A stretch of 64,000 nt of DNA from Rugalucina vietnamica (GCA_964017185.1 OZ024876.1:928001-992000); one strand, 5' to 3'. Positions 58,401 through 63,382 are shown, counted from the stretch's first letter. The notes: a model not told the origin generated them from the sequence alone. Numbers and translations: made by a program.

Positions 58401-61400
58401 GCGCCAGTGCGTAGACTACTCTAAGGTTTGAGATTGACCTACTTACAAGACAACTCATACACCTCTCTACAACTGCAACTGCACGTTTGAGTCTAGTGGC
58501 TTGACCATCGTGTTAGTAGGATTCCGGGTCGTTTCGCCAAGGACCGTGTAAACACCCCGAAACACCCATGCAAACCTCCCTTTGGTTGGTAACATTTGTA
58601 ACAATGGTGCAGTAGGTACCAAAAATGGGGCAAATTGTTAAATTCGTGGAACTGGTGCATGATTGCATTCTATCTAAGCAACAACGGAATGAAATGAACC
58701 GACGGTATTGTGACGCTATATGGTCATGATGAAAGCTTTGACCGCGCCCCACCTGCCGTGTAGCCAATTACATTCTATCCAAGACACAACGGAATGAAAT
58801 GAACCGGTCGATTGTCAGGTATGAATGCTTTCACCGCACAGCGTTTTATTTCTGTTCAGTCAAATGCACCACGATGAAATGGGAGTACGGATTCTAGTTT
58901 ATATATGCGAAGCGTAGACCAAGCTTTTTGTTAAAGCTAATACTTGTCATTAATGAAATGTCTGAGATATCTTTCTGTGTTTATGTTTTGTTTGTGCAGG
59001 CTGAAGGTATAGAAGAAGAAAGAACACAGTCCCACTACATTTGTCCACAGGGTAAGCTTTAGTAATTATGAGCTGCCACAGCAAGAAACCAACAATCTCC
59101 ATAGACAGTATGATACCTCCTCTTTCTAAATCCAAAATTTCAAGCTTCTAGCCTAGTACTATGACTGCATAGGCCGGTTTGTGTCGGACCTGGTCAGAAA
59201 CCCAGATTGTTGGTTTTCTCAGGTGAATGCTCATTTGATACAGGATTGCAACAACTCTGTGGTAGAGCTTTGCATATTAGATCAGGAGGTCTAAAGTTCA
59301 AGTCCCAGACCTAGTTTTGTCCAGCAAGATACTTTAAAATGATACTGTTTGTTTTCTTACCCATTCACAAATGAGCCGCATCATGAGAAAACCACCAATC
59401 TGCATATGCGAAAACGAAGATGCAGATCAGCTTAGCGGTAACCACGAAGCTGTGTAGTGTCTTTGTTTTCACTACCCGGATAGTACACTTCCTCTTCTTA
59501 AATCCGAAATTTGAAGCTTTTAGCCTGCTTCTGTGACTGTACAGCCTGATTTGTGTCAGAACTGTTCGGAAACCACATTGTTGGTTTTCTCACGAGACGG
59601 CTCATATAACACCCCACATTTCCAGCACATGCAGGGATTATCACAAAGATAATGCCATTTATGTTGTCAAACATGAGAAAACCAACATTGTGGTTTCCAA
59701 CCAGGTCAGACACAAATCAGGCTGAACAGTTTTGCATGGGCATGTTTTCATAATATTTTTCAAGCGTTTTTGTGGCCCTGAACATTGACAATTGACCCTG
59801 TACAAAAAATATGCACAAAATTGTGTAGATTTATGAACATTATCTATTATTCTAGTTTTGGCCTTGAAAAAGGCTTCTAAATGGCAAGCTTTTGAAGATG
59901 TAGATGCCTTTCTCTGCTGTTTAGAAATGTCAGCCATTGTCATCAGTGGATATCTATATATAGGGTCAATTAAGATACGACAAAAGATTGAGGAAAAATG
60001 CGATCACATTATCGCGGTATTTGTCGAATTTCCTTTCTTAAAAGTAGGTCATAAATTATAAAAAAAAAATATTAAATAATAATAATTGAGCAACTGCATG
60101 AGAAAACCAGCAAAATGCTTAGGCAAAAACAAAGGCACAGATCAACTGTGCAGTAACTGCACAGCTGATCAGCCCCTTTGTTTTCGCTACACAGATAGTA
60201 CAATAACTCTTCTACTTTAACTCGAAATTTCAAGCTTCTAGCCTGCTTCTGTGACTGTACCGGCCAGTTTGAGTCAGACCTTGTCGGAAGCCAAATTGTT
60301 GGTTTTCTCATGCAAAGACTCATATTTCAGATTTTGAGACTTTCTACAGGAAGACCATAGAAGCAGATATCTCAGTTGAGAATATTGTTCAAGACTCTCT
60401 CAGAGGATGGATCAGTGTTATAGGTAATATGAGAATTTGTTTCCTCTATCATCTTTGTTAAGCTGAGATTAAAGTCATAAGTCTCAACATCATGGAAACA
60501 TCTTCATGTGAAACTTTGCTCTTTAAACCTATACTGTACTTATAAAGTAAGATGAACCTTCAGACTTTAAACTGAGATTCCAACATAAAACGTGAAATCA
60601 ACCAATCAGTCAGATTAAAATGCTTGACCATGAAACAATACCTTTATTGAATACATGGTATGTACAATTTTGAAAACTATAAGCTTACCAGAAAACCAAT
60701 TACAGTAGTTTGAGCTCTGTTGTAACTTTAGAGAATCAACAACTTCTATTCCTTGTTGCTAGGTGATGTGATGGGCCCCTCTATCTCCGGGGTTGAGGAC
60801 CTGGTGGCCCTTCCCACTGGCTGTGGAGAGCAGAACATGGTGAAACTGGCCCCTAACATAGCTGTGTTACGGTACCTGACAGCAACTAACCAGCTATCAG
60901 CTGATCTAGAGGCAAAAATACAAGATTATCTATATCAGGGTAACCACTTACCATATGAGCTGCCACACAAGAAAGCTGTTTTCTTCGTTTCTGACCAGGT
61001 CTGATATAAACAGGCCTGTACAGTCTCAGAAGGTCAGGAGCTTGAAATTCCAGATTTATTAAGAAAATGGTTAGCCCTATTTGTTAAACAGAGGTTATGA
61101 TCAACTGTGCAGTTACTGCATCTTTGTTTTCACATAAACAAAAGTCTGTTTTTCTTGCATCACAGCTCATCTGTTCTCTGTGTATCAGTGTACATGATTG
61201 TCAATTTGGCTTTTTCCCCCATCTCATTTTTCAGAATGGGGCTTAGTTATACCCCCGGCATACGAAGTATGAGGGGGTATATAGTTTTTGCTTTTTCCGT
61301 CTGTTTGTCTGTCTGTAAACTTTTTTGTGTCAAAGATTTCTCAGGAACTACTTAACCTAGAATTTTAAAATTTGGTACAAAGCTTGGGTATGTCAAGTTG

Positions 61401-63382
61401 TATTGTGTATTTGAGAATCAACAATCTCGAGCTTATCATTCCCTTTATTTATCCATTTTTCTGTCTATCCGAGAAAATTTTCCATCATATCAGCTCAGTC
61501 TGTATAAGAGTTAGAGACTTCAAATTTTATATGCATGTTCAGAATGACCAACTCTATTACTGAAAACAAGATTATGATTCTGTGGTTTACTTTTGTCTTC
61601 TTTTTTTACTTTGTTTCTTTTCCCATCTGTCACTCCTATACAAATCTGCACCTTTTTGTGTCAAAGATTTCTCAGGAACTACTTAACCTTGAGTTTTAAA
61701 ATTTGGTACAAAGTTTGGGTATGTCAAGTTGTATTGTGTATTTGAGAATCAACAATCTCGAGCTTATCATTCCCTTTATTTATCCATTTTTCTCTCTATC
61801 CAAGAAATTTTCCATCATATCAGCTCAGTCTGTATAACAGTTAGAGACTTCAAATTTTATATGCATGTTCAGAATGACCAACTCTATTACTGAAAACAAG
61901 ATTATGACTTTGTGGTTTACTTTCGTCTTCTTTTTTTACTTTGTTTCATTTCCCATCTGTCACTCCTATACAAATCTGCACCTTTTTGTCCGACATGCGA
62001 AGTATTAGGGGGTGTATAGTTTTGTTTTTTTTATTTATGAATATATTTTTGTTGGATGTAACACCATGTGAGCTATGCCACGAGAAAACCTTTCTTTGAG
62101 ATCTCCAATGAGGTTGGAGATAAGATGTGGCTATATAGCACAAAATGGTTAGACACTTGCAGTTTCTGATTTAGAATGTTGCGGGGAGGGGTTGTTCCAT
62201 CTGCATAGGGAAAACAGAACCTTTGATCAGCAGTTCATTTACTATTAATTTGCAGCTGATACAAGTATGCAACCAGCAGGTTTTCCTATAATACAGCTCA
62301 GGTCTCGGAACTTTGTTTTTGTAATTTTCTTAAATTTTAAACAAATCTACACCAGAAGATACTTTGATGCTCTATCTTTGTAGAAGCAGACAGTACACAT
62401 GGATATTCATTTGATGACTAGATGTATACCTTTTTCTGTAATCTGCATTTTGTCTCAAAGTGGTATGACCTCTGATGGCTACCACCGGGGGTATGTGAGC
62501 TTTGCTCACTTTTGCTATATTTTTGATCGCACAAGCTTCTGATCATTGCTTTAATACTCTCTGGAGATCTCTAAATGCACATGACTAGGCACCATGGCGC
62601 TTTGAATAGTCTGTCTGATTCATATTAAAGATGAACCAGATTTCTTTTATGAAGAGTTGACCATGAAACATTAACTACAGCCATTGTTCCTCTTCCATGG
62701 AGGTGTTGCGTAATGCCCTAGTGCTAAGCTAATGAAGTAAACATTTCCACCACAGGTTTTCAGCAACAGTTGACCTACATGCACAGTGATGGGGGATACA
62801 GTGCATTTGGTACGGCTGATGATTACAGCTCCACATGGCTCAGTGCTTTTGTCTTCAAGACCTTCCGGCAAGCCCTTGAGTTTATATACGTAGATCGTAA
62901 GCAGATACAGACCAGAACCTGGGAGTTTCTGATAACCAAACAAGGGGAGGACGGCTGCTTTAATGAAGATGGAAAGGTTTTGGGTAGGTTAACAAAGAAT
63001 GCTATTCTGCATATTTCTTATCATAAATCCAGTTGTAAAAATTCTGTCCCAACATGACTGAAAAATTGTTGACTGGGATGTTAAGCCTCAATACAAACAA
63101 ACAAAACCAGTTGTAAAAAATGGTCTTGCCCATCCTTATCATTTTAGTGAGTCCATTTTCATATTTAGGGATATCAGGAGTTATTTTGAATTAAGTGGTA
63201 CATAAACAATGGCAGCATGTTAATGAAAAAAATTAACATAATCTTAAACTTGTTTTTTTTTTTCAGGCAAATACATGCAGGGTGGTGTAGTGAGTAGTAA
63301 GGAAAGCAAGCGGCGGGCTTTAACAGCCTATATTCTGGTGGCCATGTTGGAGTCGTTCAAAATGATGAAGGAAAAAACTCCT
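23985..63382 (+). CDS. Thioester-containing alpha-2-macroglobulin-like protein (3' end outside window)
   Basis: Secreted protein of the A2M/complement/TEP superfamily, which traps proteases or tags targets through a thioester. Exons: 23985-24052, 25372-25526, 36082-36270, 36627-36679, 38238-38310, 39137-39250, 40258-40342, 41120-41237, 42012-42132, 45764-45873, 46224-46385, 47027-47242, 47588-47852, 48792-48985, 49131-49383, 50043-50173, 50394-50547, 50913-50997, 52497-52725, 55904-56053, 57025-57129, 59000-59051, 60331-60423, 60763-60939, 62756-62983, 63267-63382. All are GT-AG and phase-consistent: 1232 residues without a break. Landmarks: signal peptide 1-19; QTDRPFYRPGQ 126-136; bait-like region about 726-835 with RRKKR 748-752; FPETWLWD 837-844; thioester GCGEQ with Cys1079 and Gln1082. 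The C-terminal thioester domain, CUB and receptor-binding parts are to the right. Layout is closer to A2M than to C3, since there is no anaphylatoxin cysteine cluster; the exact subfamily is open. Confidence 0.95.
24100..24310. mobile_element. Family H MITE in intron 1
   Basis: Full copy: AATAGACTTTCCCATCCTTA at the left, the palindromic core AAGCCCTAGATGGGACGACG / GCGGCGTCACATCTGG, and GGATGTCAGGCTAATATGAG at the right. It begins about 50 bp after the exon 1 donor. Confidence 0.75.
24470..25215. repeat. Two family J repeats
   Basis: 24470-24720 and 25035-25215 share ACACCGGAGTATATTTACA, CATGCGAACGCAA and TTGCGCATGCGAATTGGAC, in partly inverted order within the first copy. They lie in intron 1 of the thioester gene. 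Confidence 0.7.
25545..25740 (-). mobile_element. tRNA-derived SINE
   Basis: Minus-strand head GGGAGTGCGGTGGCGTAGTG with a B box (GGGTTCAATCC), followed by a conserved TCCTTGAGCAAGACA-type block. It starts just past the exon 2 donor of the thioester gene. Confidence 0.75.
25798..26390. repeat. Family L repeat, near-identical copy 1
   Basis: From GTCTACGCGCCAGCGCGTAG to AAGCTTTTTGTTAAAGCT. The copy at 58388-58944 is almost identical over most of its length; the main differences are small deletions. A further copy runs off the right end of the window in the opposite orientation. It contains a partial internal duplication (CAACGGAATGAAATGAACCG twice). Confidence 0.85.
26436..26565 (+). mobile_element. 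tRNA-derived SINE head
   Basis: GGCGGCCCCGTGGTCTAGTC with a B-box-like GGGTTTGATTACC; related to the head at 19334. Partial copy. Confidence 0.55.
26640..27870 (-). mobile_element. Retroposon-like unit encoding a MYND protein
   Basis: Minus-strand unit. A 5' leader (AAGATGGCGGACGC) runs into the open frame 27808-26891. A 190-nt 3' region ends in GGTGCGCCGATAAGTCAACG and then a CAA-type tail (the TTG array at 26648-26671 on the plus strand). The same 3' phrase ends another element at 29735 with an ACAT tail. This layout suggests an RNA-copied element using a shared LINE 3' end. No reverse transcriptase lies in the unit. Boundaries are approximate and no target duplication was established. Confidence 0.55.
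26891..27808 (-). CDS. MYND zinc-finger protein, interrupted by one in-frame TAG
   Basis: The frame runs from ATG at 27808 to the stop at 26891, about 305 codons, with one TAG after residue 70 (27596-27598). The frame is the same on both sides, so this is a nonsense change, a readthrough stop or a spliced-out spot, not a frameshift. The N-terminal part has KWKLVRNAASFTLIVNFPA. A basic segment follows (KPKKKKTPSRVARDRRRRRE), then two Ser-Pro repeats (VASPQSPAVSHSE; IASPQSPVVRHSE) and a C-terminal MYND finger at about residues 255-292: CSNCLAEGNFQKCSACK and RYCSKKCQAEDWPSHKQLC, with all zinc ligands present. MYND fingers bind proline-rich partners. The tail of the surrounding element suggests this is a mobile-element protein nested in an intron of the thioester gene; the family is not recognised. 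Confidence 0.6.
27871..28114. other. Non-coding stretch upstream of MYND unit
   Basis: No element recognised beyond the presumed leader of the MYND unit. Confidence 0.35.
28246..28345 (+). mobile_element. tRNA-derived SINE head
   Basis: GTCCGCTATAGCGCAGTAGG with a B box at GGGTTCGCGCCCC. It starts the 1.5-kb block inserted in the foldback element. Confidence 0.6.
28346..29379. other. Non-coding stretch inside the foldback insertion
   Basis: AT-rich with no frame of note. A short direct repeat (ACACCGGTTAACGG) lies near 29345-29370. Otherwise I see nothing. Confidence 0.35.
29380..29735 (+). mobile_element. SINE-like element with shared LINE-type 3' end
   Basis: GC-richer unit ending GGTGCGCCGATAAGTCAGCG, GCGGAAC and an ACAT tail (29720-29735). 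The 3' phrase matches the end of the MYND unit at 26685-26710, read on the other strand. The head is not tRNA-like that I can see. Confidence 0.6.
30361..30757. mobile_element. MITE inside the foldback right arm
   Basis: Its ends are inverted copies (TTTGTTTCCCCTTACCCGAC and ATCGGGTAAGGTGAAACAAA). It splits the right arm of the foldback element. AT-rich interior. Confidence 0.7.
31592..33360 (+). pseudogene. Decayed LINE reverse transcriptase (jockey/CR1-like)
   Basis: Reverse transcriptase of a non-LTR retrotransposon. Motifs in order: PSKAFGPDELHPRVL, NYRPVSLTCIPCKLLERI, DTFILDFEKAFD, VPQGTVLSPLLFSLY and the FADD catalytic box at about 32630, then the thumb (KYLGVTITNDLKWN) and a C-terminal FFPQTIRD. 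It is broken by an in-frame TGA at 32084, TAG at 33016, a frameshift after it, and two insertions (32188-32290 and 32413-32504); a third insertion follows at 33366. No endonuclease domain is visible upstream, consistent with 5' truncation. It lies in intron 2 of the thioester gene. Confidence 0.9.
32413..32504 (+). mobile_element. Short retroposed insertion in the LINE
   Basis: About 90 bp ending in an ACTT-repeat tail and flanked by TTAATGGTG on both sides. Removing it restores the reverse transcriptase reading across the junction, which shows it is younger than the LINE copy. Confidence 0.8.
33366..33865. mobile_element. Inverted-repeat insertion in the LINE 3' end
   Basis: About 500 bp bounded by TTTTTAGCCTATAGGGTATT and, inverted, the TACGCAAATACGCAGCCTAA end. 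LINE-like sequence seems to resume at GGTACTGCCTCCCTGAC. A short frame inside is not supported. Confidence 0.55.
33866..34304. other. Non-coding stretch
   Basis: Possible LINE 3' UTR, then unassigned AT-rich sequence. No gene seen. Confidence 0.3.
34305..34898. mobile_element. Family E element, three-module copy
   Basis: Starts ATCGCACCTGCTTATAGCAG (itself a hairpin with GGGTGCGAT) and ends GATGCAGGTGCGATATCGAC, CTCCGCGGAGTTCTTGTA. In between are three modules of about 150 bp, each with GAAACCTTGCATAGTAATTG and TTGACCTATATTTCACGGTC. The copy at 57546-58337 has four. Confidence 0.85.
34899..35177. other. Non-coding stretch
   Basis: Contains TCTTTCAGAAAAGTTAAGAT and neighbours, which resemble in reverse the 34080-34140 stretch (GTACATCATCTTTCAGAAAC), a loose inverted repeat around family E. 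No gene seen. Confidence 0.35.
35178..35366. mobile_element. Family K MITE copy 1
   Basis: Ends CACTTCAACCTCATTATAAC and GTTATAATGAGGTTGACCTG are inverted repeats. The second copy at 36332-36525 is nearly the same, including CCATGTCATGGC in the middle. Confidence 0.85.
35367..36062. repeat. Dispersed repeat with CAAA-type tail (about 35780-36062)
   Basis: 35367-35779 shows nothing clear. From GGGCCCCCGCCCATTGGGGC to TTCAAACAAAC it matches 43370-43690 in opposite orientation. The 3' phrase TTGACTGTAATGTTAAGC followed by CAAACAAA is shared with SINE tails at 63060-63110. Confidence 0.5.
36332..36525. mobile_element. Family K MITE copy 2
   Basis: CACTTCAACCTCGTTGTAAC at the left and GCGTTATAATGAGGTTGGCC at the right; in intron 3 of the thioester gene. 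Confidence 0.85.
36691..36886. mobile_element. Family A MITE next to exon 4 donor
   Basis: Begins 12 nt after the last base of exon 4 (donor GTAAGTTTATA, then TGAGCCATGCCATGAG) and ends CATGAAGCGGCTC. The internal palindrome is shortened. Confidence 0.85.
36900..37600. mobile_element. Foldback element with CCGGAATGGAC arms
   Basis: Left arm 36975-37060 (GTGCGTTCCTTTACCGGAAT) is the inverted copy of the right arm 37480-37560 (ATTCCGGTAAAGGAACGCAC). The interior has no gene. Confidence 0.65.
37680..38060 (-). mobile_element. tRNA-derived SINE (minus) and SINE debris
   Basis: The minus-strand head GGGGCGGACTGGCTCAGTTG (38018 downward) has the B box CTGTTCGATCCTC near 37955 and a TGACCTTGAGCAAGTCAC block at about 37925. 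A degraded second head lies at 37683-37760. Confidence 0.65.
38325..38762. mobile_element. Partial family B and family A copies
   Basis: 38325-38480: family B half with AAAACATAGATTGTACATGC. 38585-38762: degenerate family A (TCTGACACAAACCGGCCTGT; CTTTGTTTTTGAGC). Both lie in the intron after exon 5 of the thioester gene. Confidence 0.6.
39275..39505. mobile_element. Family B MITE after exon 6
   Basis: Starts about 25 nt after the exon 6 donor. The core is half deleted at GCCTCAGCGGCAAAAATAAG. Confidence 0.7.
39577..40055. repeat. Family C repeat interrupted by a CCCAGTTGTTCAA MITE
   Basis: The family C sequence stops near 39657 and resumes at CAGGTACTTATAC (39855). In between is a MITE with ends ACCCAGTTGTTCAAAGC and TTTTGAACAACTGGG, flanked by CAGG on both sides. 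The uninterrupted join is seen at 16446-16464. Confidence 0.8.
40391..40444. repeat. (GATA)n / (TATC)n palindromic microsatellite
   Basis: About nine GATA units that turn into TATC units, so the array is self-complementary. It starts about 50 bp after the exon 7 donor. Confidence 0.95.
40850..41087. mobile_element. Family A MITE before exon 8
   Basis: Well preserved: TGAGCCGCGTCATGAG, the palindrome CGCAGATCAGCTTCGCAGTA / ACTGCGAAGCTGATC, and CACGTTGCGGCTCA. It ends 32 nt before the first base of exon 8. Confidence 0.9.
41247..41985. mobile_element. Family A partial, family B, family A cluster in intron 8
   Basis: 41247-41360 is a 5' fragment of family A starting 10 nt past exon 8. 41515-41768 is family B. 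41769-41985 is a full family A copy ending 26 nt before exon 9. The intron is almost entirely transposon-derived. Confidence 0.8.
42012..42132 (+). CDS. Thioester gene exon 9, source of the minisatellite
   Basis: Encodes LQGCKKFVVESNLLNVTSRT and then a stretch ending LLVNVTEKNTG. The last 50 nt plus the donor (ACTG|GTAAAC) form the first unit of the tandem array that follows. The reading stays in phase with exon 10 when this first donor is used. Confidence 0.9.
42083..43260. repeat. Minisatellite of 17 units copied from exon 9 end and its splice donor
   Basis: Period about 69-75 bp. GTAAACATGCTTGAATA follows nearly every unit, at 42133, 42202, 42271, 42342, 42411, 42480, 42555, 42627, 42700, 42771, 42843, 42915, 42985 (donor changed to AGTAAA), 43058, 43129, 43200 and 43248 (short last unit). 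Each unit contains TGTGTAAACCCAGACTACAC, the exon 9 coding sequence. Minus-strand frames over this array are by-products of the repeat. Confidence 0.95.
43261..43854. repeat. Dispersed repeat, inverted copy of 35780-36062
   Basis: 43370-43690 matches the repeat at 35780-36062 in reverse, with a TGTTTGTTTGAA tail complement at its left. The rest is unassigned. Confidence 0.5.
43855..44765. mobile_element. Foldback element, about 0.9 kb
   Basis: Left arm from CCAGAGGTTATAAAACTACT through CACCTTAGTGCAAAAACAGT; right arm carries ACTGTTTTTGCACTAAGGTG and ends AAGTTTTATAACCTCTGG. Arms of about 150-190 bp. The interior also repeats the CTTGTA...GTGCACTT motif. No coding capacity. Confidence 0.75.
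44865..45515. mobile_element. Family B MITE with a family A copy nested in it
   Basis: Family B starts near 44865, reaches CCCCAGTTTTACTA, is interrupted at 45227-45462 by family A, and resumes with TATAAAAGTGGGGTTTAAAA. Other B copies read the junction without a break (ACTATATAAAAGTGGG near 17490). Its right half thus dates the A insertion as younger. Confidence 0.9.
45227..45462. mobile_element. Family A MITE reference copy with TA target duplication
   Basis: 236 bp from TGAGCCGCCTCGTGGGAAAA to TTCTCATGAGGCGGCTCA, flanked by TA at 45225-45226 and 45463-45464. The empty site is known from other family B copies. Perfect internal palindrome around 45390 (GATCAGCTTCGTGGTTACCG). TA duplication and inverted ends point to a Tc1/mariner-dependent MITE. 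Confidence 0.95.
45626..45721. mobile_element. Family A MITE, internally deleted
   Basis: Left end TGAGCCGCATCATGAGAAAA and a right-end remnant GTCGTGGCTCTGA, 42 nt before exon 10. The middle is missing. Confidence 0.7.
45975..46500. mobile_element. Family A fragments around exon 11
   Basis: 45975-46031 is a right end only (CTGGTCGGAAACCCTGAAGG). 46395-46500 is a left half starting 10 nt after exon 11 (GTAAGTATA, then TGAGCC). From about 46495 a family D fragment follows (CAATCAAAGCCAAATTCTTG). Confidence 0.7.
46790..47012. mobile_element. Family B MITE before exon 12
   Basis: ATTTTTGCTCAAAACATTCA, GTGGGTACTC and its shortened complement. It ends about 15 nt before the exon 12 acceptor. Confidence 0.65.
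47880..48076. mobile_element. Family A MITE, right part
   Basis: TTTGTTTTCACTACACAGAT, AATCCAAAATTTCCAGCCTC and TTCTCACGTCGCGTCTCA; the left arm is rearranged. It starts 28 nt after exon 13. Confidence 0.7.
48400..48540. repeat. G-rich tract and direct duplication
   Basis: A run of G with few breaks (48405-48428) could form a quadruplex. Then AGCTCTAAAAGCACCCACTT and AGCTCTGAAAGCACCCACTT are direct repeats. Intronic. Confidence 0.7.
49392..49626. mobile_element. Family A MITE after exon 15
   Basis: Starts 9 nt after exon 15 (AAGCTGCAGCGTGAAAAAAA) and ends TGGCATGGTGCAGCTCA. Diverged. Another partial copy (49058-49112) fills the intron just before exon 15. Confidence 0.75.
50043..50173 (+). 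CDS. Thioester gene exon 16, furin-type site
   Basis: Encodes GPPMSPGMQPIDDWDSLG, then RRKKRS (residues 748-753; codons 50108-50125) and an aromatic stretch QFYSNMYDSLLAFK. Five basic residues in a secreted protein form a strong predicted furin/PC cleavage site. Human A2M is not cut into two chains; C3 is cut at a comparable basic cluster. The site lies upstream of the A2M-like motif AGLIVMTDLDLQTRPC. Confidence 0.85.
50229..50277 (+). pseudogene. Partial duplicate of exon 17 in the intron
   Basis: ATGACAGATCTGGACCTACA and onward to CGACCCTGTTTCC matches exon 17 (ATGACAGACTTGGACCTTCA ... CGGCCCTGTTTAC) with several substitutions, then similarity stops. It has no matching acceptor or donor, so it is a decayed partial exon copy about 165 bp upstream of the real one. 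Confidence 0.8.
50394..50547 (+). CDS. Thioester gene exon 17, Gly/Pro-rich bait-like region
   Basis: Encodes VAGLIVMTDLDLQTRPC, then a flexible stretch rich in Gly and Pro (LGPPDTPGDPRGPVPGQG). In A2M the protease bait region occupies this place, between the FTN...KPKMC-like motif and the FPETW block. Arg residues here (TRPC, HDRH, DPRG) offer sites for trypsin-like proteases. That it works as bait is inference. Confidence 0.75.
51010..52360. mobile_element. Family B MITE interrupted by a family D element
   Basis: Family B 51010-51087 and 52226-52360, split by family D (51088-52225). D begins AGCTCACCTGAGCCGAAGGC and ends CAGGTGAGCGTTTACAGGAC, CATTGGTCCTC. Inside D lie GTCCGTCC arrays and blocks CCAATCAAAGCCAAACTTCA and TGACCTTGACCTATTTTACG. 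No frame of note. Confidence 0.8.
52838..53035. mobile_element. Family A MITE after exon 19
   Basis: GGGCCGCATCACTAGAAAAG at the left, ACTGTACAAGCCAATTTGTT in the middle, a decayed right end. Confidence 0.65.
53285..55415. mobile_element. Family D elements, two or three in tandem
   Basis: A full start at 53288 (AGCTCACCTGAGCCGAAGGC) and element ends near 54780 and 55415 (CATTGGTCCTCTGG; ACATTGGTCCTCTAG). The internal block with ATGACCAAGATGGCCGCCA repeats four to five times at about 480-500-bp spacing. A further D-like fragment precedes it (53090-53285). Intron 19 of the thioester gene is thus mostly family D. Confidence 0.8.
55642..55874. mobile_element. Family A MITE before exon 20
   Basis: TGAGCCAAAACATTAGAAAA at the left and TCTCATGACGCCACTC at the right; it ends 29 nt before exon 20. 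Confidence 0.8.
56074..56480. mobile_element. Two family A MITEs side by side
   Basis: 56074-56296 begins 21 nt after exon 20 (TGAGCTGCAACATGAGAAAA). 56297-56480 follows directly (GCATGGGAAAACCAGCAATA). The palindrome GGCGCTGATCAGCTTCGCAG / CTGTGAAGCTGATCTGCGCC is intact in the first. Confidence 0.85.
56745..56995. mobile_element. Family H MITE
   Basis: CTCATATAAGCCTGGTGTCC at the left, ATAGCCCCAGATGGGATGCC in the core, AATGATAATGATGGGTGAAT at the right. It ends about 30 nt before exon 21. An inner A-rich segment is duplicated. Confidence 0.75.
57199..57290. mobile_element. Family A MITE, left half
   Basis: TGAGCCATGTCATGAGAAAA to GCACAGATCAGCTTCGCAGA; the right half is missing. Confidence 0.75.
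57350..58385. mobile_element. Family B MITE interrupted by a four-module family E element
   Basis: Family B 57350-57545 and 58340-58385, split by family E (57546-58337). E has the same ends as the copy at 34305-34898 but four modules instead of three, so the module number changes between copies. Confidence 0.85.
58388..58944. repeat. Family L repeat, near-identical copy 2
   Basis: Starts TTATTGTCTACGCGCCAGTG and ends AAGCTTTTTGTTAAAGCT, 55 bp before exon 22. It is very close to 25798-26390, with a few short deletions. Confidence 0.85.
59069..59604. mobile_element. Two family A MITEs and a tRNA-like relic in intron 22
   Basis: 59069-59233 starts 18 nt after exon 22 (TGAGCTGCCACAGCAAGAAA). 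59262-59330 is a degraded tRNA-like stretch (GTTCAAGTCCC). 59372-59604 is a full family A copy (TGAGCCGCATCATGAGAAAA to CACGAGACGGCTCA). Confidence 0.8.
59668..60086. other. Family A left-end fragment and unassigned DNA
   Basis: 59668-59735 is a left end only (AACATGAGAAAACCAACATT). The rest to 60086 is intronic with no element recognised. Confidence 0.5.
60087..60322. mobile_element. Family A MITE abutting the exon 23 acceptor
   Basis: TGAGCAACTGCATGAGAAAA to TTCTCATGCAAAGACTCA. Only TATTTCAG separates it from exon 23 at 60331, so the likely branch point and much of the pyrimidine tract lie in MITE sequence. Confidence 0.9.
60763..60939 (+). CDS. Thioester gene exon 24, thioester site
   Basis: Encodes the reactive centre: PTGCGEQNM with Cys1079 (60822-60824) and Gln1082, which form the internal beta-cysteinyl gamma-glutamyl thioester. 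It is followed by LAPNIAVLRYL, the first helix of the alpha/alpha toroid as in A2M. The motif is fully intact. Confidence 0.97.
60956..61169. mobile_element. Family A MITE after exon 24
   Basis: Starts 17 nt after exon 24 (TGAGCTGCCACACAAGAAAG) and ends TTCTTGCATCACAGCTCA. Confidence 0.8.
61240..62045. repeat. TATACCCCCGGCATACG element with 331-bp tandem duplication
   Basis: Starts TTATACCCCCGGCATACGAA with its inverted partner TTCGTATGCCG nearby. A unit of about 331 bp (TGTGTCAAAGATTTCTCAGG and on) occurs twice, at about 61325 and 61656, nearly identical. It ends near CGACATGCGAAGTATTAGGG. Confidence 0.85.
62069..62300. mobile_element. Family A MITE in intron 24
   Basis: TGAGCTATGCCACGAGAAAA to CCTATAATACAGCTCA; diverged in the middle. 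Confidence 0.75.
62301..62755. other. Intron sequence, nothing clear
   Basis: Contains CTACCACCGGGGGTATGTGA, possibly the far end of the TATACCCCCGG element. Otherwise unassigned. Confidence 0.35.
62756..63382 (+). CDS. Thioester gene exons 25-26, thioester domain continued
   Basis: Exon 25 (62756-62983): GGYSAFG, STWLSAFVFKTF and DGCFNEDGKVL. Exon 26 (63267-63382): KYMQGGVVSSKESK and ALTAYILVAMLES. These follow the thioester domain of A2M and C3 closely. The residue aligned with the catalytic His of C3 is Gly1194, encoded across the exon junction. The last donor (CCT|GTAAGT) leads out of the window. Confidence 0.9.
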
